Position numbers and translations under genes: made by a program | Shown: in pieces, positions 1 through 9,112 of the stretch | Position numbering within the stretch: the first letter of the stretch is position 1 | Layout: the number at the start of each line of letters is the position of its first letter | Notes under the pieces: generated by a model | The model's database searches: none | The model's input: only the letters and a program-made list of their open reading frames with translations | Told to the model about the DNA's origin: nothing | Source: Pseudomonas fluorescens | GTDB taxonomy: Bacteria > Pseudomonadota > Gammaproteobacteria > Pseudomonadales > Pseudomonadaceae | NCBI GenBank assembly: GCA_902825215.1 | Contig: LR782234.1 | Coordinates: forward strand, 1,922,001-1,986,000 | Direction of reading: 5' to 3' | Length of the DNA: 64,000 nt

Positions 1-190
1 TTCTGGGCGGGAATCGTGGAGTAATTATTTCGATAGTGGTTTGGAATGGTGGGGGATATGGTGTATGACGATTTGGAATCCTGAGCGATGCACGATAAGT
101 GCGTTAATAGCAAGTACTACAGATTAAGTTGGATGGATAGACTTTTTCGCGTACAGTTTTGTCCGACTAGAAATTACGGTGCGCGGAAAG

Positions 191-1981
191 TCAACGTTGG
201 CCGATTAGCTGTGCTGAATGGAGGTCAGGCGCAGCAAGACTATCGATAACATGCACACTAAACCCCGCTACATTCTTCGCATGATGCTTCGCTTGCGAAG
301 CCATCTCCGCAAGCTGGCTCGCATCCAGCTCCGCGCAGGCTTCCGGGCGAAGGTGTACCACTCCAATCGATAACGACAACAACGCAAACTCCTGCCGCAC
401 ACCCTGACGATTCGGCGCCACAAAACACCCCGCCTCAAGATGCTCAGGCCGGTAGAAGCGTCGGCATTGGCTCTGAAAGTCATCGAGCAATTGATTCAGG
501 CGTTTGCGCCAGTCTTCCGGGCCGAGGACGAGGAGGAAGTCGTCGCCGCCGATGTGGCCGACGAAGTCGCGGGTGGGGTCGATGCGTTCGTTGAGGCATT
601 GGGCGAGGCAGAGTAGAACTTCATCGCCACGGCCGTAGCCGTAGATGTCGTTGAAGGGTTTGAAGCTGTCGATGTCGACGTAGCAGATGATCGACTCGCG
701 CCCTTGCTGCAGCAGGCGGGTCAGGCACTGCTGAATCGGTACGTTGCCGGGCAGTAAGGTCAGCGGGTTGGCGTAGCGGGCCTGCTGGATTTTCAGTTCG
801 GTGATCAGTTTGAGCACGTCGATGACCCGGCCGAGGCCGAGGTAGCTGCCGTTGAGGGTGATGATGAAGTCTTCTTCGATGCGCTGGCGGGCGCGGCTGG
901 TGATCAGACGGCTGACTTGTTGCAGTGACTGGCTCATTTCCACGGCGAGGAAGTCGTCGCTCATCAGGCGGCTGATCGGTTTTCGTGCGAACAGGTCGGT
1001 GGCGAAAGGCTTGAGCAGGGCGTCGGACAACGAGTGACGGTGGACAATGCCGGCGGGTTGGCCTTGTTCGTCGAGCACCGCCAGCGAGTTGAGGTTGGCC
1101 TGGCGGCGGAACGCTTCGAGCACGGTCGCGGTGGGTGTATCGCGGTGTACCGCCGGTTGCTCATTGAGCAGGGCGCTGAGGTCGCTACCTTCGTCGTTCA
1201 GCGCGACGGCGCTGCTGTCGTGTTTCGGCATCAAGGCACGGGCGTCGTGTGGCGGCTGTTCCTGAGGGCGACCGAGCAAATAGCCTTGCACCAGATCGAC
1301 ACCCATTTCAGTGAGTACGGCCAGTTCTTCCGGCAGTTCGATGCCTTCGGCGATCACTTGCGCCCGGGAAGCTTTGGCGATTTGCAGGATCGAGCCGACG
1401 AACTCGCGCTTCAACGCATCCTGATGAATGCCATCGATGAAATGCCGGTCGATCTTCACGTAATCCGGGCGCAGTTCAGACCACAGGCGCAGGCTCGAAT
1501 ACCCGGCGCCAAGGTCATCCAGTGCAATGGAAAAACCCATCGCTCGGTAATGATGCAGGGCGGTTTGCAGCAACTGGAAATCATCGATGGGCGTCTGTTC
1601 GGTGAGTTCGATGACCACCTGACTGGGCGGGATGCCGAAGTCCTGCAGCAACTGCAAAGTGCGCCCAGGCTGATGTGCCGCTTCGAGCAACGACTCCGGT
1701 GAGACGTTGAGAAACAGTTTGCCCGGGAGCTTTTGCTCGTTGAAACGCCGGCAGGCAGATTGTCGGCAGGCGATCTCCAGCTCACTCAGGCGGCCGGCCT
1801 GACGCGCCACGGCAAACAGGGCGATCGGTGAGTGCAGAGGGCTGTTGGATGGGCCGCGAGTCAGGGCTTCGTAACCGAGGATGCGTCGCTCGGAGAGGCT
1901 GATGATCGGCTGGAACAGGCTGTGCAAACCGCTTTGAGTCAGGATCGAGCTCAACGCGCTCAGCTGTTCGGTCGTGGTCAT
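191..1981 (-). CDS. EAL-CBS-GGDEF cyclic-di-GMP signalling protein
   Basis: A 596-residue cytoplasmic protein with no membrane segment. The N-terminal EAL phosphodiesterase domain (about residues 20-250) keeps YEALTRG, NVSPESL, ELTEQ, DDLGAGYSS, KIDR and AEGIE, so the metal-binding set looks intact. A CBS pair (about 275-400) follows, a module that often binds adenylates. The C-terminal GGDEF domain (about 410-580) has the variant GGDDF, still compatible with cyclase activity. It could therefore both make and degrade c-di-GMP under nucleotide control; which activity dominates cannot be read from sequence. The start at MTTTEQ is preferred over an upstream ATG at 2017, because the extension would lie inside the terminator hairpin of the preceding gene. 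Confidence 0.88.
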   Translation of the reverse strand: MTTTEQLSALSSILTQSGLHSLFQPIISLSERRILGYEALTRGPSNSPLHSPIALFAVARQAGRLSELEIACRQSACRRFNEQKLPGKLFLNVSPESLLEAAHQPGRTLQLLQDFGIPPSQVVIELTEQTPIDDFQLLQTALHHYRAMGFSIALDDLGAGYSSLRLWSELRPDYVKIDRHFIDGIHQDALKREFVGSILQIAKASRAQVIAEGIELPEELAVLTEMGVDLVQGYLLGRPQEQPPHDARALMPKHDSSAVALNDEGSDLSALLNEQPAVHRDTPTATVLEAFRRQANLNSLAVLDEQGQPAGIVHRHSLSDALLKPFATDLFARKPISRLMSDDFLAVEMSQSLQQVSRLITSRARQRIEEDFIITLNGSYLGLGRVIDVLKLITELKIQQARYANPLTLLPGNVPIQQCLTRLLQQGRESIICYVDIDSFKPFNDIYGYGRGDEVLLCLAQCLNERIDPTRDFVGHIGGDDFLLVLGPEDWRKRLNQLLDDFQSQCRRFYRPEHLEAGCFVAPNRQGVRQEFALLSLSIGVVHLRPEACAELDASQLAEMASQAKHHAKNVAGFSVHVIDSLAAPDLHSAQLIGQR

Positions 1982-1996
1982 GGCAGTCTCTGGCGA

Positions 1997-2047
1997 TAAA
2001 AAAAGGACCGGGAGCACTCTTGGTTCAGAGTAACTCCCGGTCCTTTA
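1997..2047 (-). terminator. Rho-independent terminator of prc
   Basis: Perfect 10-base stem GGACCGGGAG/CTCCCGGTCC (2005-2014 with 2034-2043). On the minus strand it is followed by a run of T (plus-strand A run 1998-2004). It sits 70 bases beyond the prc stop and just before the EAL-GGDEF start, so the two genes are separate transcription units. Confidence 0.85.
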
Positions 2048-2112
2048 TTGCACGACAGAATGATGACTGTTTGATGACGATCCGGGGATCGTCAGCATTA
2101 ATTTGCCATCAC

Positions 2113-4197
2113 TTACTTCTTGGCTACCTGATTGCTCAGCTTCAGGTAATCGAGCAGTACGCGCCCGGTTTCGCTCAGGTAGGCATCGTCTTCCGGTTTG
2201 ACTTTGTCCGGATCGGCTGCAGCCAGTGCGTCCTCGTCTTCTTTCTTCAGCTCTTTGAGCGGTTCTTCGCCTTTGGCCTTGCGACGCAGGTTCTCCATGG
2301 TCAGCTGCTTGGCGTCGATGTCGGCGTGCTGGGCACGACGCTCGGCTTCGTTGAGGCTGACGGTTTTCTCTTCCATCAGTTTCTGCGCCAGCGCCAGCTT
2401 GTCACGGATGAACACGAACTCGGCATCCTTGGCGGTGCGTGTGTCATGTTCGGACTTGAGCTGAGCCAGGTACGGCTTGAACGGATCGGCCGCCGGCTTG
2501 ATCGCGGCGCGGATGGTGTCCCACGGCATGGCTTCCGGCAGGGCGCTCTCGCCGATTTCCTTGGTGTCGATCAGCGACGGGTAGTCGATGTCCGGCAGCA
2601 CGCCCTGGTGCTGGGTGCTCTGCCCGGAAACCCGGTAGAACTTGGCCAGGGTCAGTTTCAGTTCGCCATGGTTCAGCGGCTGAATGGTCTGCACGGTGCC
2701 TTTACCGAAGGTCTGGCCGCCGATGATCAGCGCACGATGGTAGTCCTGCATGGCGCCGGCGAAGATCTCCGAAGCCGAGGCAGACAAACGGTTGACCAGC
2801 AACGCCATCGGGCCTTTGTAGAACGCGCCCGGGTTCTCGTCTTCCAGCACGTCGACGCGGCCATCGGCGTTACGTACCAGTACGGTCGGGCCCTTGTCGA
2901 TGAACAGGCTGGTCAGCTCGGTGGCTTCCTGTAGGGAACCGCCGCCGTTGTTGCGCAGGTCGATGACCACGCCGTCGACTTTGTCTTTCTGCAGTTCGGT
3001 CAGCAGCTTCTTCACATCACGCGTGGTGCTCTTGTAATCCGGGTCACCGGCACGGAACGCCTTGAAGTCTAGGTAGAAGGCCGGAATCTCGATCACACCG
3101 AGCTTGTAGTCCTTGCCGTCCTGTTTCAGGTTCAGCACCGACTTCTTCACGGCCTGGTCTTCGAGCTTCACCGCTTCACGGGTGATCGGCACGATCTTGG
3201 TGGTCTGGTCGTTCGGCGCATTGCTCGCCGGGATCACTTCCAGGCGCACCACGGTGCCTTTCGGCCCACGGATCAGCTTGACCACTTCGTCCAGACGCCA
3301 GCCGACCACGTCGACCATCTCTTTGTTGCCTTGGGCAACGCCGATGATCTTGTCGGCCGGAGCCACTTGTTTGGTTTTGTCGGCCGGGCCTGCCGGCACC
3401 AGACGCACGACTTTCACCTGATCGTTGTCGCTCTGCAACACCGCGCCGATGCCCTCGAGGGACAGGCTCATGTTGATGTCGAAGTTTTCCGCGTTATCCG
3501 GCGACAGATAGTTGGTGTGCGGGTCGTAGGACATGGCGAAGGTGTTGATGTACGCCTGGAAGATGTCTTCCGGACGGGTCTGGTCCAGGCGCGCCAACTG
3601 GTTCTTGTAGCGCTTGGTCAGGGTTTCCTGGATCTGCTTGGGCTCTTTGCCGGCGATCTTCATCCGCAGCACTTCGTCCTTGACGCGTTTGCGCCAGAGG
3701 TCGTCCAGTTCAGCGGTGGATTTGAGCCAGGGCGCGTCCTTGCGATCGATCAGCAAGGTCTCTTTGGTGGTGAAGTCCATCTTGTCGACGCCTTTGTTCA
3801 GCTCGGCAAGGGCGAAGTCCAGACGCGCCTTGACGCGGTCCAGATAGCGCTTGTAGATGGTGAACCCGGCGTTGAGGTCGCCGCTCTTGAGGAAGTCGTC
3901 GAACTGGGTCTTCCACTTGTCGAATTCAGCGATGTCGCTGGACATGAAATAGCTGCGCGACGGGTCCAGGAGCTTGAGGTAGCTGTCGTAGATGATCACC
4001 GAACGTGCATCGTCGAGCGGCGGCTTGCTGTAGTGGTGACGCTTGAGCAACTCGACGACGTTCAGGCTGGCGATGACTTCATCGCGATCAGGCTGCAACT
4101 TGTCCCAGCTGTTGGCTGCGAATGTAGTGCCCGACACCGGCAACAGACCGATACCGATGAAAAGAGCGAGGGCGGTGCTGGGGAGCAGATGCTTCAT
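2113..4197 (-). CDS. prc: Tail-specific (carboxy-terminal processing) protease Prc
   Basis: A 694-residue periplasmic S41 serine protease that degrades or trims proteins from exposed C termini. The chosen start MKHLLPSTALALF gives a clean signal peptide ending near residue 27 (GTTFA); an in-frame start 11 codons upstream would bury it. A PDZ domain (about 240-320) is followed by the S41 catalytic domain with the nucleophile in LSASASEIFAG and the general-base lysine in GQTFGKGTVQ. A long charged C-terminal tail (about 560-694) is usual for the Prc/Tsp class. In Pseudomonas, Prc homologues act in envelope stress signalling and peptidoglycan hydrolase turnover. The length matches the family. 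Confidence 0.95.
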   Translation of the reverse strand: MKHLLPSTALALFIGIGLLPVSGTTFAANSWDKLQPDRDEVIASLNVVELLKRHHYSKPPLDDARSVIIYDSYLKLLDPSRSYFMSSDIAEFDKWKTQFDDFLKSGDLNAGFTIYKRYLDRVKARLDFALAELNKGVDKMDFTTKETLLIDRKDAPWLKSTAELDDLWRKRVKDEVLRMKIAGKEPKQIQETLTKRYKNQLARLDQTRPEDIFQAYINTFAMSYDPHTNYLSPDNAENFDINMSLSLEGIGAVLQSDNDQVKVVRLVPAGPADKTKQVAPADKIIGVAQGNKEMVDVVGWRLDEVVKLIRGPKGTVVRLEVIPASNAPNDQTTKIVPITREAVKLEDQAVKKSVLNLKQDGKDYKLGVIEIPAFYLDFKAFRAGDPDYKSTTRDVKKLLTELQKDKVDGVVIDLRNNGGGSLQEATELTSLFIDKGPTVLVRNADGRVDVLEDENPGAFYKGPMALLVNRLSASASEIFAGAMQDYHRALIIGGQTFGKGTVQTIQPLNHGELKLTLAKFYRVSGQSTQHQGVLPDIDYPSLIDTKEIGESALPEAMPWDTIRAAIKPAADPFKPYLAQLKSEHDTRTAKDAEFVFIRDKLALAQKLMEEKTVSLNEAERRAQHADIDAKQLTMENLRRKAKGEEPLKELKKEDEDALAAADPDKVKPEDDAYLSETGRVLLDYLKLSNQVAKK

Positions 4198-4280
4198 GCT
4201 GATTCGACGCGGGGACAATTGATAACGCATATTAGGCCGTCTTTGAAGTCGCCGGTTCTACGAGAGCCGGTCGCATAATG

Positions 4281-4315
4281 CAAAAAGCCCGGCGCTACAG
4301 CTTCGGGCTCAGTCC
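4281..4315 (-). terminator. Terminator-like hairpin in the prc/qor divergent gap
   Basis: AGCCCG pairs with CGGGCT (about 4284-4289 with 4305-4310), and the minus-strand side ends in TTTTTG. It lies upstream of prc and reads as a minus-strand terminator. It would stop antisense transcripts leaving the plus-strand oxidoreductase gene or form a leader structure for prc. Confidence 0.4.
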
Positions 4316-4335
4316 AGACTCACTATGGAGGCACT

Positions 4336-5298
4336 GTGAAGGCATTGCAAGGCGTTGACGGTCAAGTGGCATGGGTTGAAGAGCCGAGTCCTACATGTGA
4401 TGTAGGACAAGTCCGCATTCGGGTGGCGGCAGCCGGCCTCAATCGAGCCGATTTGTTACAGAAAGCGGGGCTTTATCCGCCACCGCCGGGTGCCAGCCAA
4501 GTGCTCGGTCTAGAGTGTTCCGGGGTCATCAGCGAAGTCGGCGCGGGCAGCGCGTGGCAGGTCGGCGACCGGGTGTGCGCCTTGCTGGCCGGGGGCGGCA
4601 TGGCTGAAGAGGTGGTCGTCGATGGACGGCACGTGCTGCCGGTTCCCGAAGGCGTTTCGCTGATCGAAACCGCGGCATTGCCCGAGGTTTATGCAACAGT
4701 CTGGCTGAATGTGTTTCAACTTGCGGCGCTCAAGCCGGGTGAGAAAGTTCTCCTGCATGCCGGCGCCAGTGGAATCGGTTCAGCCGCCATTCAGTTGTGC
4801 AAGGCGTTCGGTAACCCGTGCTGGGTCAGTGTCGGTTCGGCCGAACGTCTGGCTTACTGCGAATCGCTGGGTGCGCAGGGCGGCGTGCTGCGCACTGACG
4901 ATCTGCAAAGCCTGCGCGATTTCGGCCCGTTCGATGTGATCCTCGATCCGGTTGGCGGCGAATATTCGGCGCTGAATCTGCAGTTGGTGGCGCTGGACGG
5001 ACGTTGGGTGCTGATCGGTCTGATGGGTGGCCGTGAGGCGAAACTGGATCTGGCGCAGGTGCTGGCCAAGCGTGTGCAGCTGCTCGGTTCGACGTTGCGC
5101 AGCCGCAGTGATCAGTTCAAGGCGGATTTGCTCAGCGATCTGGGCCAACAGGTTTGGCCGTTGTTTGCTGAAGGGCGGTTGCGTCCGCAATTGGCCAAGG
5201 CGTTTGCGGTGAAGGATGCCGAGGCGGCGTTTGCCGAGCTGGCGAGTAATACCGTGGCGGGGAAGCTGGTGTTGGTGATTGACGAAACCCTGAACTGA
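4336..5298 (+). CDS. NAD(P)H quinone oxidoreductase, PIG3 type
   Basis: A 320-residue zinc-independent medium-chain reductase of the quinone oxidoreductase group. The N-terminal GroES-like half has NRADLLQKAGLYPPPPG, and the Rossmann half has the nucleotide-binding signature HAGASGIGSAAIQLCK. The family reduces quinones with NADPH by single-electron transfer; the real substrate here is unknown. The GTG start at 4336 is preceded by a strong GGAGG at 4327-4331. The gene is divergent from prc, and a bidirectional terminator follows at 5396-5430. Confidence 0.9.
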   Translation: MKALQGVDGQVAWVEEPSPTCDVGQVRIRVAAAGLNRADLLQKAGLYPPPPGASQVLGLECSGVISEVGAGSAWQVGDRVCALLAGGGMAEEVVVDGRHVLPVPEGVSLIETAALPEVYATVWLNVFQLAALKPGEKVLLHAGASGIGSAAIQLCKAFGNPCWVSVGSAERLAYCESLGAQGGVLRTDDLQSLRDFGPFDVILDPVGGEYSALNLQLVALDGRWVLIGLMGGREAKLDLAQVLAKRVQLLGSTLRSRSDQFKADLLSDLGQQVWPLFAEGRLRPQLAKAFAVKDAEAAFAELASNTVAGKLVLVIDETLN

Positions 5299-5395
5299 AG
5301 TTTATCGCGGGTTCGCTGCGCGTGTGCTCTGCACAGCTTCGACCAACTATATTGCACGGTGCAAAGATGGCTTTTCATAAGCCGCGGTAAATCAA

Positions 5396-5430
5396 GCAAA
5401 ACGGTGCCTCCTGTAGGGGCACCGTTATTT
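5396..5430. terminator. Bidirectional terminator between convergent genes
   Basis: Stem ACGGTGCC/GGCACCGT (5401-5408 with 5418-5425) is flanked by an A run on the left and TTATTT on the right. It can end both the oxidoreductase gene (+) and the exported-protein gene (-). Confidence 0.8.
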
Positions 5431-5449
5431 GGCTGAGCTTTTACTGTGG

Positions 5450-7093
5450 TCAGGTTCGTGAGCCTGCAAGCGAAGACTCAGTGGATGGTGAAACCCTCAC
5501 CAGACCTGCAGGAGTAACTTCTACTCGAAGCACTTCTGAGAACATACGTTGCTCACCGCCATTGTTGCGCAATATGGAGTAATTGATGAACACAGTTTTT
5601 CCCCGGTTTTCGCTTATCCAGGCGGCGGGAATATTAAATACATTAGTTTGACCGGCGTTTACGTTCTGAGCTTCAGTGTCATGGTTTGCTACCCCTGTCC
5701 AACGAACTACGACAGAGTAGCCAGTCTGACCTATATACCCCACAGTTACTTTTGAAGCCGAATAAATGGGTGCTGTTAATGGATGAACCGCTTGTGGATC
5801 AATATTCAGACTCAGTCTTTCAGACTCAACCGTTTCACCGTTGCCGTTAGCCTTGACCGAATAACCGACAACGACAGTGCGCCCGATATTATCGATGACT
5901 TCCATGCGGGGTATTGCGATCAATCTTTCCCCGGGGGGATCTCCAACCGTAATGATTTCACTGTTGTGATTGACCCGACCTTGCCAGCGTACTCTGATGG
6001 TGTCGGTAGCATGCATCCCCTGATAATGAGGTATTTCCACGTACAGATGTGTGTCGTAAAAAATATCGCTCATTCTCAAACGGTCTCCCTCCGTGTTGTA
6101 CGCTTTCGGAATACCGGGTTTGATTTTTTTATCTGAAGGCAGCACAGCCTGGTCGGCCGCGTTATAGGTGAATGTCGCATTCTGCGAAGCGGAGCCTGGT
6201 AATGTCATACGGATAATAGGAACCACCAAGCCGTTAGTTCGATCGTAATATTTACGTTGATCAATTCTGGCATTTCCCAAGCCATCATCCATATAAAAGA
6301 ACGCTTGAATCGGCAATACCCCTGGATTCCCTTCGGGCCAGGTTTTGATCCGCAACTCGTTATGATCCTGGAAGGCCTCGGTGGGGATCACCTTGCTGAC
6401 CCGGATGGCTTCATTGAAAGCTTGTACCGCTTCGGTACCCAGATCTTTCGTTACTAGAAAAGAACAGGAGTGCGCGGTCTTATAGGTGTTTTCCAGTCGA
6501 TAATGGTTCACCCACTGCTCTGCGGTAGTGATGTGTTGCTCTCGACAAGGAATGCTGTCGCTGAAAACGCGTGGAGGGAGAATGCTATCTCTACAGCCGT
6601 ATTGGGTTGCCGCGTTTCGATAAAAAGTATCGCCGTCGAGGGGGAAGAAACAAACTATCTCAGGCTGTGTTTTTTCCGCAGGAGCGTTCAAGTAAGGATA
6701 GAAAATTAAACCATTAACTCCATACCAGGACATGCGAGGAAATTTTGCGTCAGCCCTTAAATAGGAAAAGGAGACTGCGCCGGTCGTTCTTGAAAAATCG
6801 CTATGATCCCACGGATCGTAATTGGGACTGGTTTTAGTTACCCGCAGCGTGACACCTGAGCAGAGGAAGGCTGGAGAGGTGGGCGTCCCGCAATTGGTGG
6901 CGGTATTCAGGTAAGCCTCAGTCAGATTTCTGGCTGTACTCTCACCGTAATCCTCGAGAATATTTGACTCTTGGATATTGGGTGGCGGCAACGGAAGGTG
7001 AGCTGCACAGCTAAATAATGCAACGAGTGCAAACGTCGCGAGACAAGCTTCACCGCTTTTATAGCGGACCCATTGCACTATATCCGTTCTCAT
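5450..7093 (-). CDS. Exported protein with halovibrin-like N-terminal domain and two Ig-like repeats
   Basis: A 547-residue protein of uncertain function. An N-terminal hydrophobic stretch (about residues 18-33, CLATFALVALFSCAAH) looks like a signal peptide. Residues about 45-330 resemble the Pseudomonas family annotated as halovibrin HvnE (phrases such as AFLCSGVTLRVT, AVSFSYLRADAKF and LPIQAFFYMDDG); this is recalled family resemblance, not a search result. Two tandem repeats of about 90 residues follow (about 350-440 and 450-535), each with the pattern VRWxGxxNHxxE, a central NxGxTV, and a final SExL; they read as beta-sandwich modules. A GGAG ribosome site precedes the ATG. The codons are A+T-richer than those of neighbouring genes, which fits an acquired accessory gene. 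No catalytic residues can be assigned. Confidence 0.6.
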   Translation of the reverse strand: MRTDIVQWVRYKSGEACLATFALVALFSCAAHLPLPPPNIQESNILEDYGESTARNLTEAYLNTATNCGTPTSPAFLCSGVTLRVTKTSPNYDPWDHSDFSRTTGAVSFSYLRADAKFPRMSWYGVNGLIFYPYLNAPAEKTQPEIVCFFPLDGDTFYRNAATQYGCRDSILPPRVFSDSIPCREQHITTAEQWVNHYRLENTYKTAHSCSFLVTKDLGTEAVQAFNEAIRVSKVIPTEAFQDHNELRIKTWPEGNPGVLPIQAFFYMDDGLGNARIDQRKYYDRTNGLVVPIIRMTLPGSASQNATFTYNAADQAVLPSDKKIKPGIPKAYNTEGDRLRMSDIFYDTHLYVEIPHYQGMHATDTIRVRWQGRVNHNSEIITVGDPPGERLIAIPRMEVIDNIGRTVVVGYSVKANGNGETVESERLSLNIDPQAVHPLTAPIYSASKVTVGYIGQTGYSVVVRWTGVANHDTEAQNVNAGQTNVFNIPAAWISENRGKTVFINYSILRNNGGEQRMFSEVLRVEVTPAGLVRVSPSTESSLAGSRT

Positions 7094-7358
7094 GATGGCT
7101 CCGTCGTGAATCGAATAGGACGGGAGTCATTAACCTATCAAGCAAGCAAAGCGTCTACTGTAAGAAATAACAGTTTTGGGTAATGAAACGCACCGTTCAT
7201 CGGAACTGTACGGAGTCAATCGAAGGCTCGGTCTGAAGCGAGTTGTTGGTTGCTGACATGGCCCGCCCGATCAGTGGCGGACCATGGCAATTCTATTGAA
7301 CTATCACGATCGATTGAGCATGAGCAGACGCGCTTTTCTTATTGTCGACGCCCACTCT

Positions 7359-8012
7359 CTATTTCCAGTTATGGATGGGCCACTTCGCCTGCTCTGCATG
7401 GATCTTTAATACCGGGTCCGGGTTGACTACATGCGGAAAATCCACTTTCAGCAACAACGGCAGATCATTACGCGAGTCGGAATAGAAACTCGCGCCTTCA
7501 AGATTTTCTTCCTCGGCATCCAGCCATTCCAGCAGGCGGGTAATCTTGCCTTCGCGATAGGTCAGGGTGCCAACGGTGTTGCCGCTGTAAACGCCGTGGG
7601 CGACGTCCAGTTCGATGGCCAGCACCTCATCGATGCCCAGGCGTTCGGCGATCGGTTTGACCAGGTGCGTACCCGATGCGGAAATCACCAGAATGCGGTC
7701 GCCGGCCTGGCGGTGTGCGGCGATGGTTTTGGTCGCATCGCTGAAGATGATCGGTTCGATGAAATCTTCTACCCACGGGCCAACCAGATGGTCGATTTCT
7801 GCCGGTGTGCGGCCAATCAGCGGTTCAAGGCTGAAGGCCATGTAGTCTTCCATCGCCAGGTGGCCGCGCCCGTAGGCGTCCATCAACTCCTTGTCGCGCT
7901 GCATGAACGATTCGCCATCGACCCAGCCGAGGCGAACCATTTGCTCGCTCCAAAGCGAGGAGCAGTCGCCGTGGATCAACGTTTCGTCCAGATCAAAAAT
8001 TGCCAAAGCCAT
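7359..8012 (-). CDS. HAD superfamily hydrolase, subfamily IB (SerB-like)
   Basis: A 217-residue cytoplasmic phosphatase. Motif I is DLDETLIHGD, motif II the serine of ISASGTHL, and motif IV lies in FYSDSRNDLPLL; a helical cap of type C1 separates I and II. Subfamily IB includes phosphoserine phosphatase and phosphatases of small phosphomonoesters. It lies 110 bases downstream of the ABC operon on the same strand, but a repeat element (8031-8119) intervenes, so joint transcription is only possible. If it belongs with the operon it could remove phosphate from the product of the imported compound. Confidence 0.85.
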   Translation of the reverse strand: MALAIFDLDETLIHGDCSSLWSEQMVRLGWVDGESFMQRDKELMDAYGRGHLAMEDYMAFSLEPLIGRTPAEIDHLVGPWVEDFIEPIIFSDATKTIAAHRQAGDRILVISASGTHLVKPIAERLGIDEVLAIELDVAHGVYSGNTVGTLTYREGKITRLLEWLDAEEENLEGASFYSDSRNDLPLLLKVDFPHVVNPDPVLKIHAEQAKWPIHNWK

Positions 8013-8030
8013 GGGTTCTCTCCGAGAACA

Positions 8031-8119
8031 GCTGCAAGCTACAAGCTTCGAGCTGCAAGAATTAAAATCAGTGCGCCGCAGTCTACAGCTTGAAGCTTGT
8101 AGCTCGAAGCTTGCAGCTG
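8031..8119. repeat. Inverted REP-like element (AAGCTTGTAGCT type)
   Basis: A left arm beginning AGCTGCAAGCTACAAGCTTC (about 8031-8060) faces a right arm containing CTTGAAGCTTGTAGCTCGAA (about 8090-8119). The arms share the inverted units AGCTTGTAGCT and TTCGAGCT. It is a short palindromic repeat of a type scattered in Pseudomonas genomes, between the HAD gene and the ATPase gene. Confidence 0.6.
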
Positions 8120-8122
8120 CTC

Positions 8123-9112
8123 CTAAGCTACTTCACACAGGGCGGTCGGATCGATGGAGAGTGCCAGGCGCTGACCATCGGGTAGCAAATCCGCTGCCGA
8201 GCGGTTGAGCACATCCACCACCAGCTCAACGCCTCGGGCTTCGACGCGATAACGAATGACGTTGCCCAGCAGGCTGTGGCTGCGGATCTGCGCGTCGGGT
8301 TCGCCGTTGAGGCTCAGTTCGATGGCTTCCGGACGAATCGCGATGCGGTGGTGGATCGGCCGTTGCAGCAGCTTCGACGCGTCCTCGGCATCGAGCAGGT
8401 TGTAATTGCCGATGAAGCCGGCGGCAAATACATCGACCGGGGCGGTGTAGAGGGTTTCGGCGTCGCCGCTCTGGACGATCCTGCCCTGATTCATCAGGAA
8501 GATTCGATCCGACATGGTCAGCGCTTCTTCCTGATCGTGGGTGACGAAAATCGTGGTCAGGCCGAGTTCGCGTTGAATCTGCCGGATCTGTTCACGCAAG
8601 TGTTTACGAATTCGTGCATCGAGGGCCGACAGCGGCTCATCAAGTAGCAGCAAACGCGGGCGGGTGACCAGCGAGCGGGCGAGGGCGACGCGCTGGCATT
8701 GGCCGCCGGAGAGCTGATGCGGGTAGCGACTGGCGAAGTCGTGTAGTTCAACCAGTTTCAACACCTCGGAAACGCGTTTATGGCTGTCGTCACTGTTGAC
8801 CTTTTGCATGCGCAAACCGAAGGCGACGTTCTGCTCCACGGTCATGTTGGGAAACAGCGCATAGCTCTGAAACACCATGCCGATGCCGCGCTTCTGCGGA
8901 CTCAACGGCACGATGTCGACGCCGTCGAGCAGGATCTGCCCGCCATCCACCGGCGTCAGCCCGGCGATGCAGCGCAACAGGGTCGACTTGCCGCAACCGG
9001 ACGGGCCGAGCAGGGTGACGAACTCCCCCTTGTTGATCTCGCAGTTGATGTCGCTGAACACCGTGGTGCCCGCGTAGTTTTTCTGCAGGTGTTGGACGCT
9101 GACATAGCTCAT
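8123..9112 (-). CDS. ABC transporter ATP-binding protein, PotA/PhnT-like
   Basis: A 329-residue importer ATPase. Walker A is GPSGCGKST, the Q-loop is in VFQSYALFPN, the signature is LSGGQCQRVALARS, Walker B is LLLLDEPLSALD, and the switch histidine is in FVTHDQEEA. The C-terminal region (about 240-329) is a TOBE/MOP-type regulatory domain. It belongs to the Fe3+/spermidine/2-aminoethylphosphonate branch. Its ATG overlaps the upstream permease stop by four bases (ATGA), indicating translational coupling. Substrate: see the binding-protein entry; the context suggests an organophosphorus compound. Confidence 0.9.
   Translation of the reverse strand: MSYVSVQHLQKNYAGTTVFSDINCEINKGEFVTLLGPSGCGKSTLLRCIAGLTPVDGGQILLDGVDIVPLSPQKRGIGMVFQSYALFPNMTVEQNVAFGLRMQKVNSDDSHKRVSEVLKLVELHDFASRYPHQLSGGQCQRVALARSLVTRPRLLLLDEPLSALDARIRKHLREQIRQIQRELGLTTIFVTHDQEEALTMSDRIFLMNQGRIVQSGDAETLYTAPVDVFAAGFIGNYNLLDAEDASKLLQRPIHHRIAIRPEAIELSLNGEPDAQIRSHSLLGNVIRYRVEARGVELVVDVLNRSAADLLPDGQRLALSIDPTALCEVA

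Noticed and set aside
1..190. Possible gene or RNA at the left edge
   Set aside because: A+T-rich, no open frame with a ribosome site and no recognisable structure.
1034..1702. Plus-strand frame opposite the EAL-GGDEF gene
   Set aside because: No motif, and covers the conserved EAL domain on the other strand.
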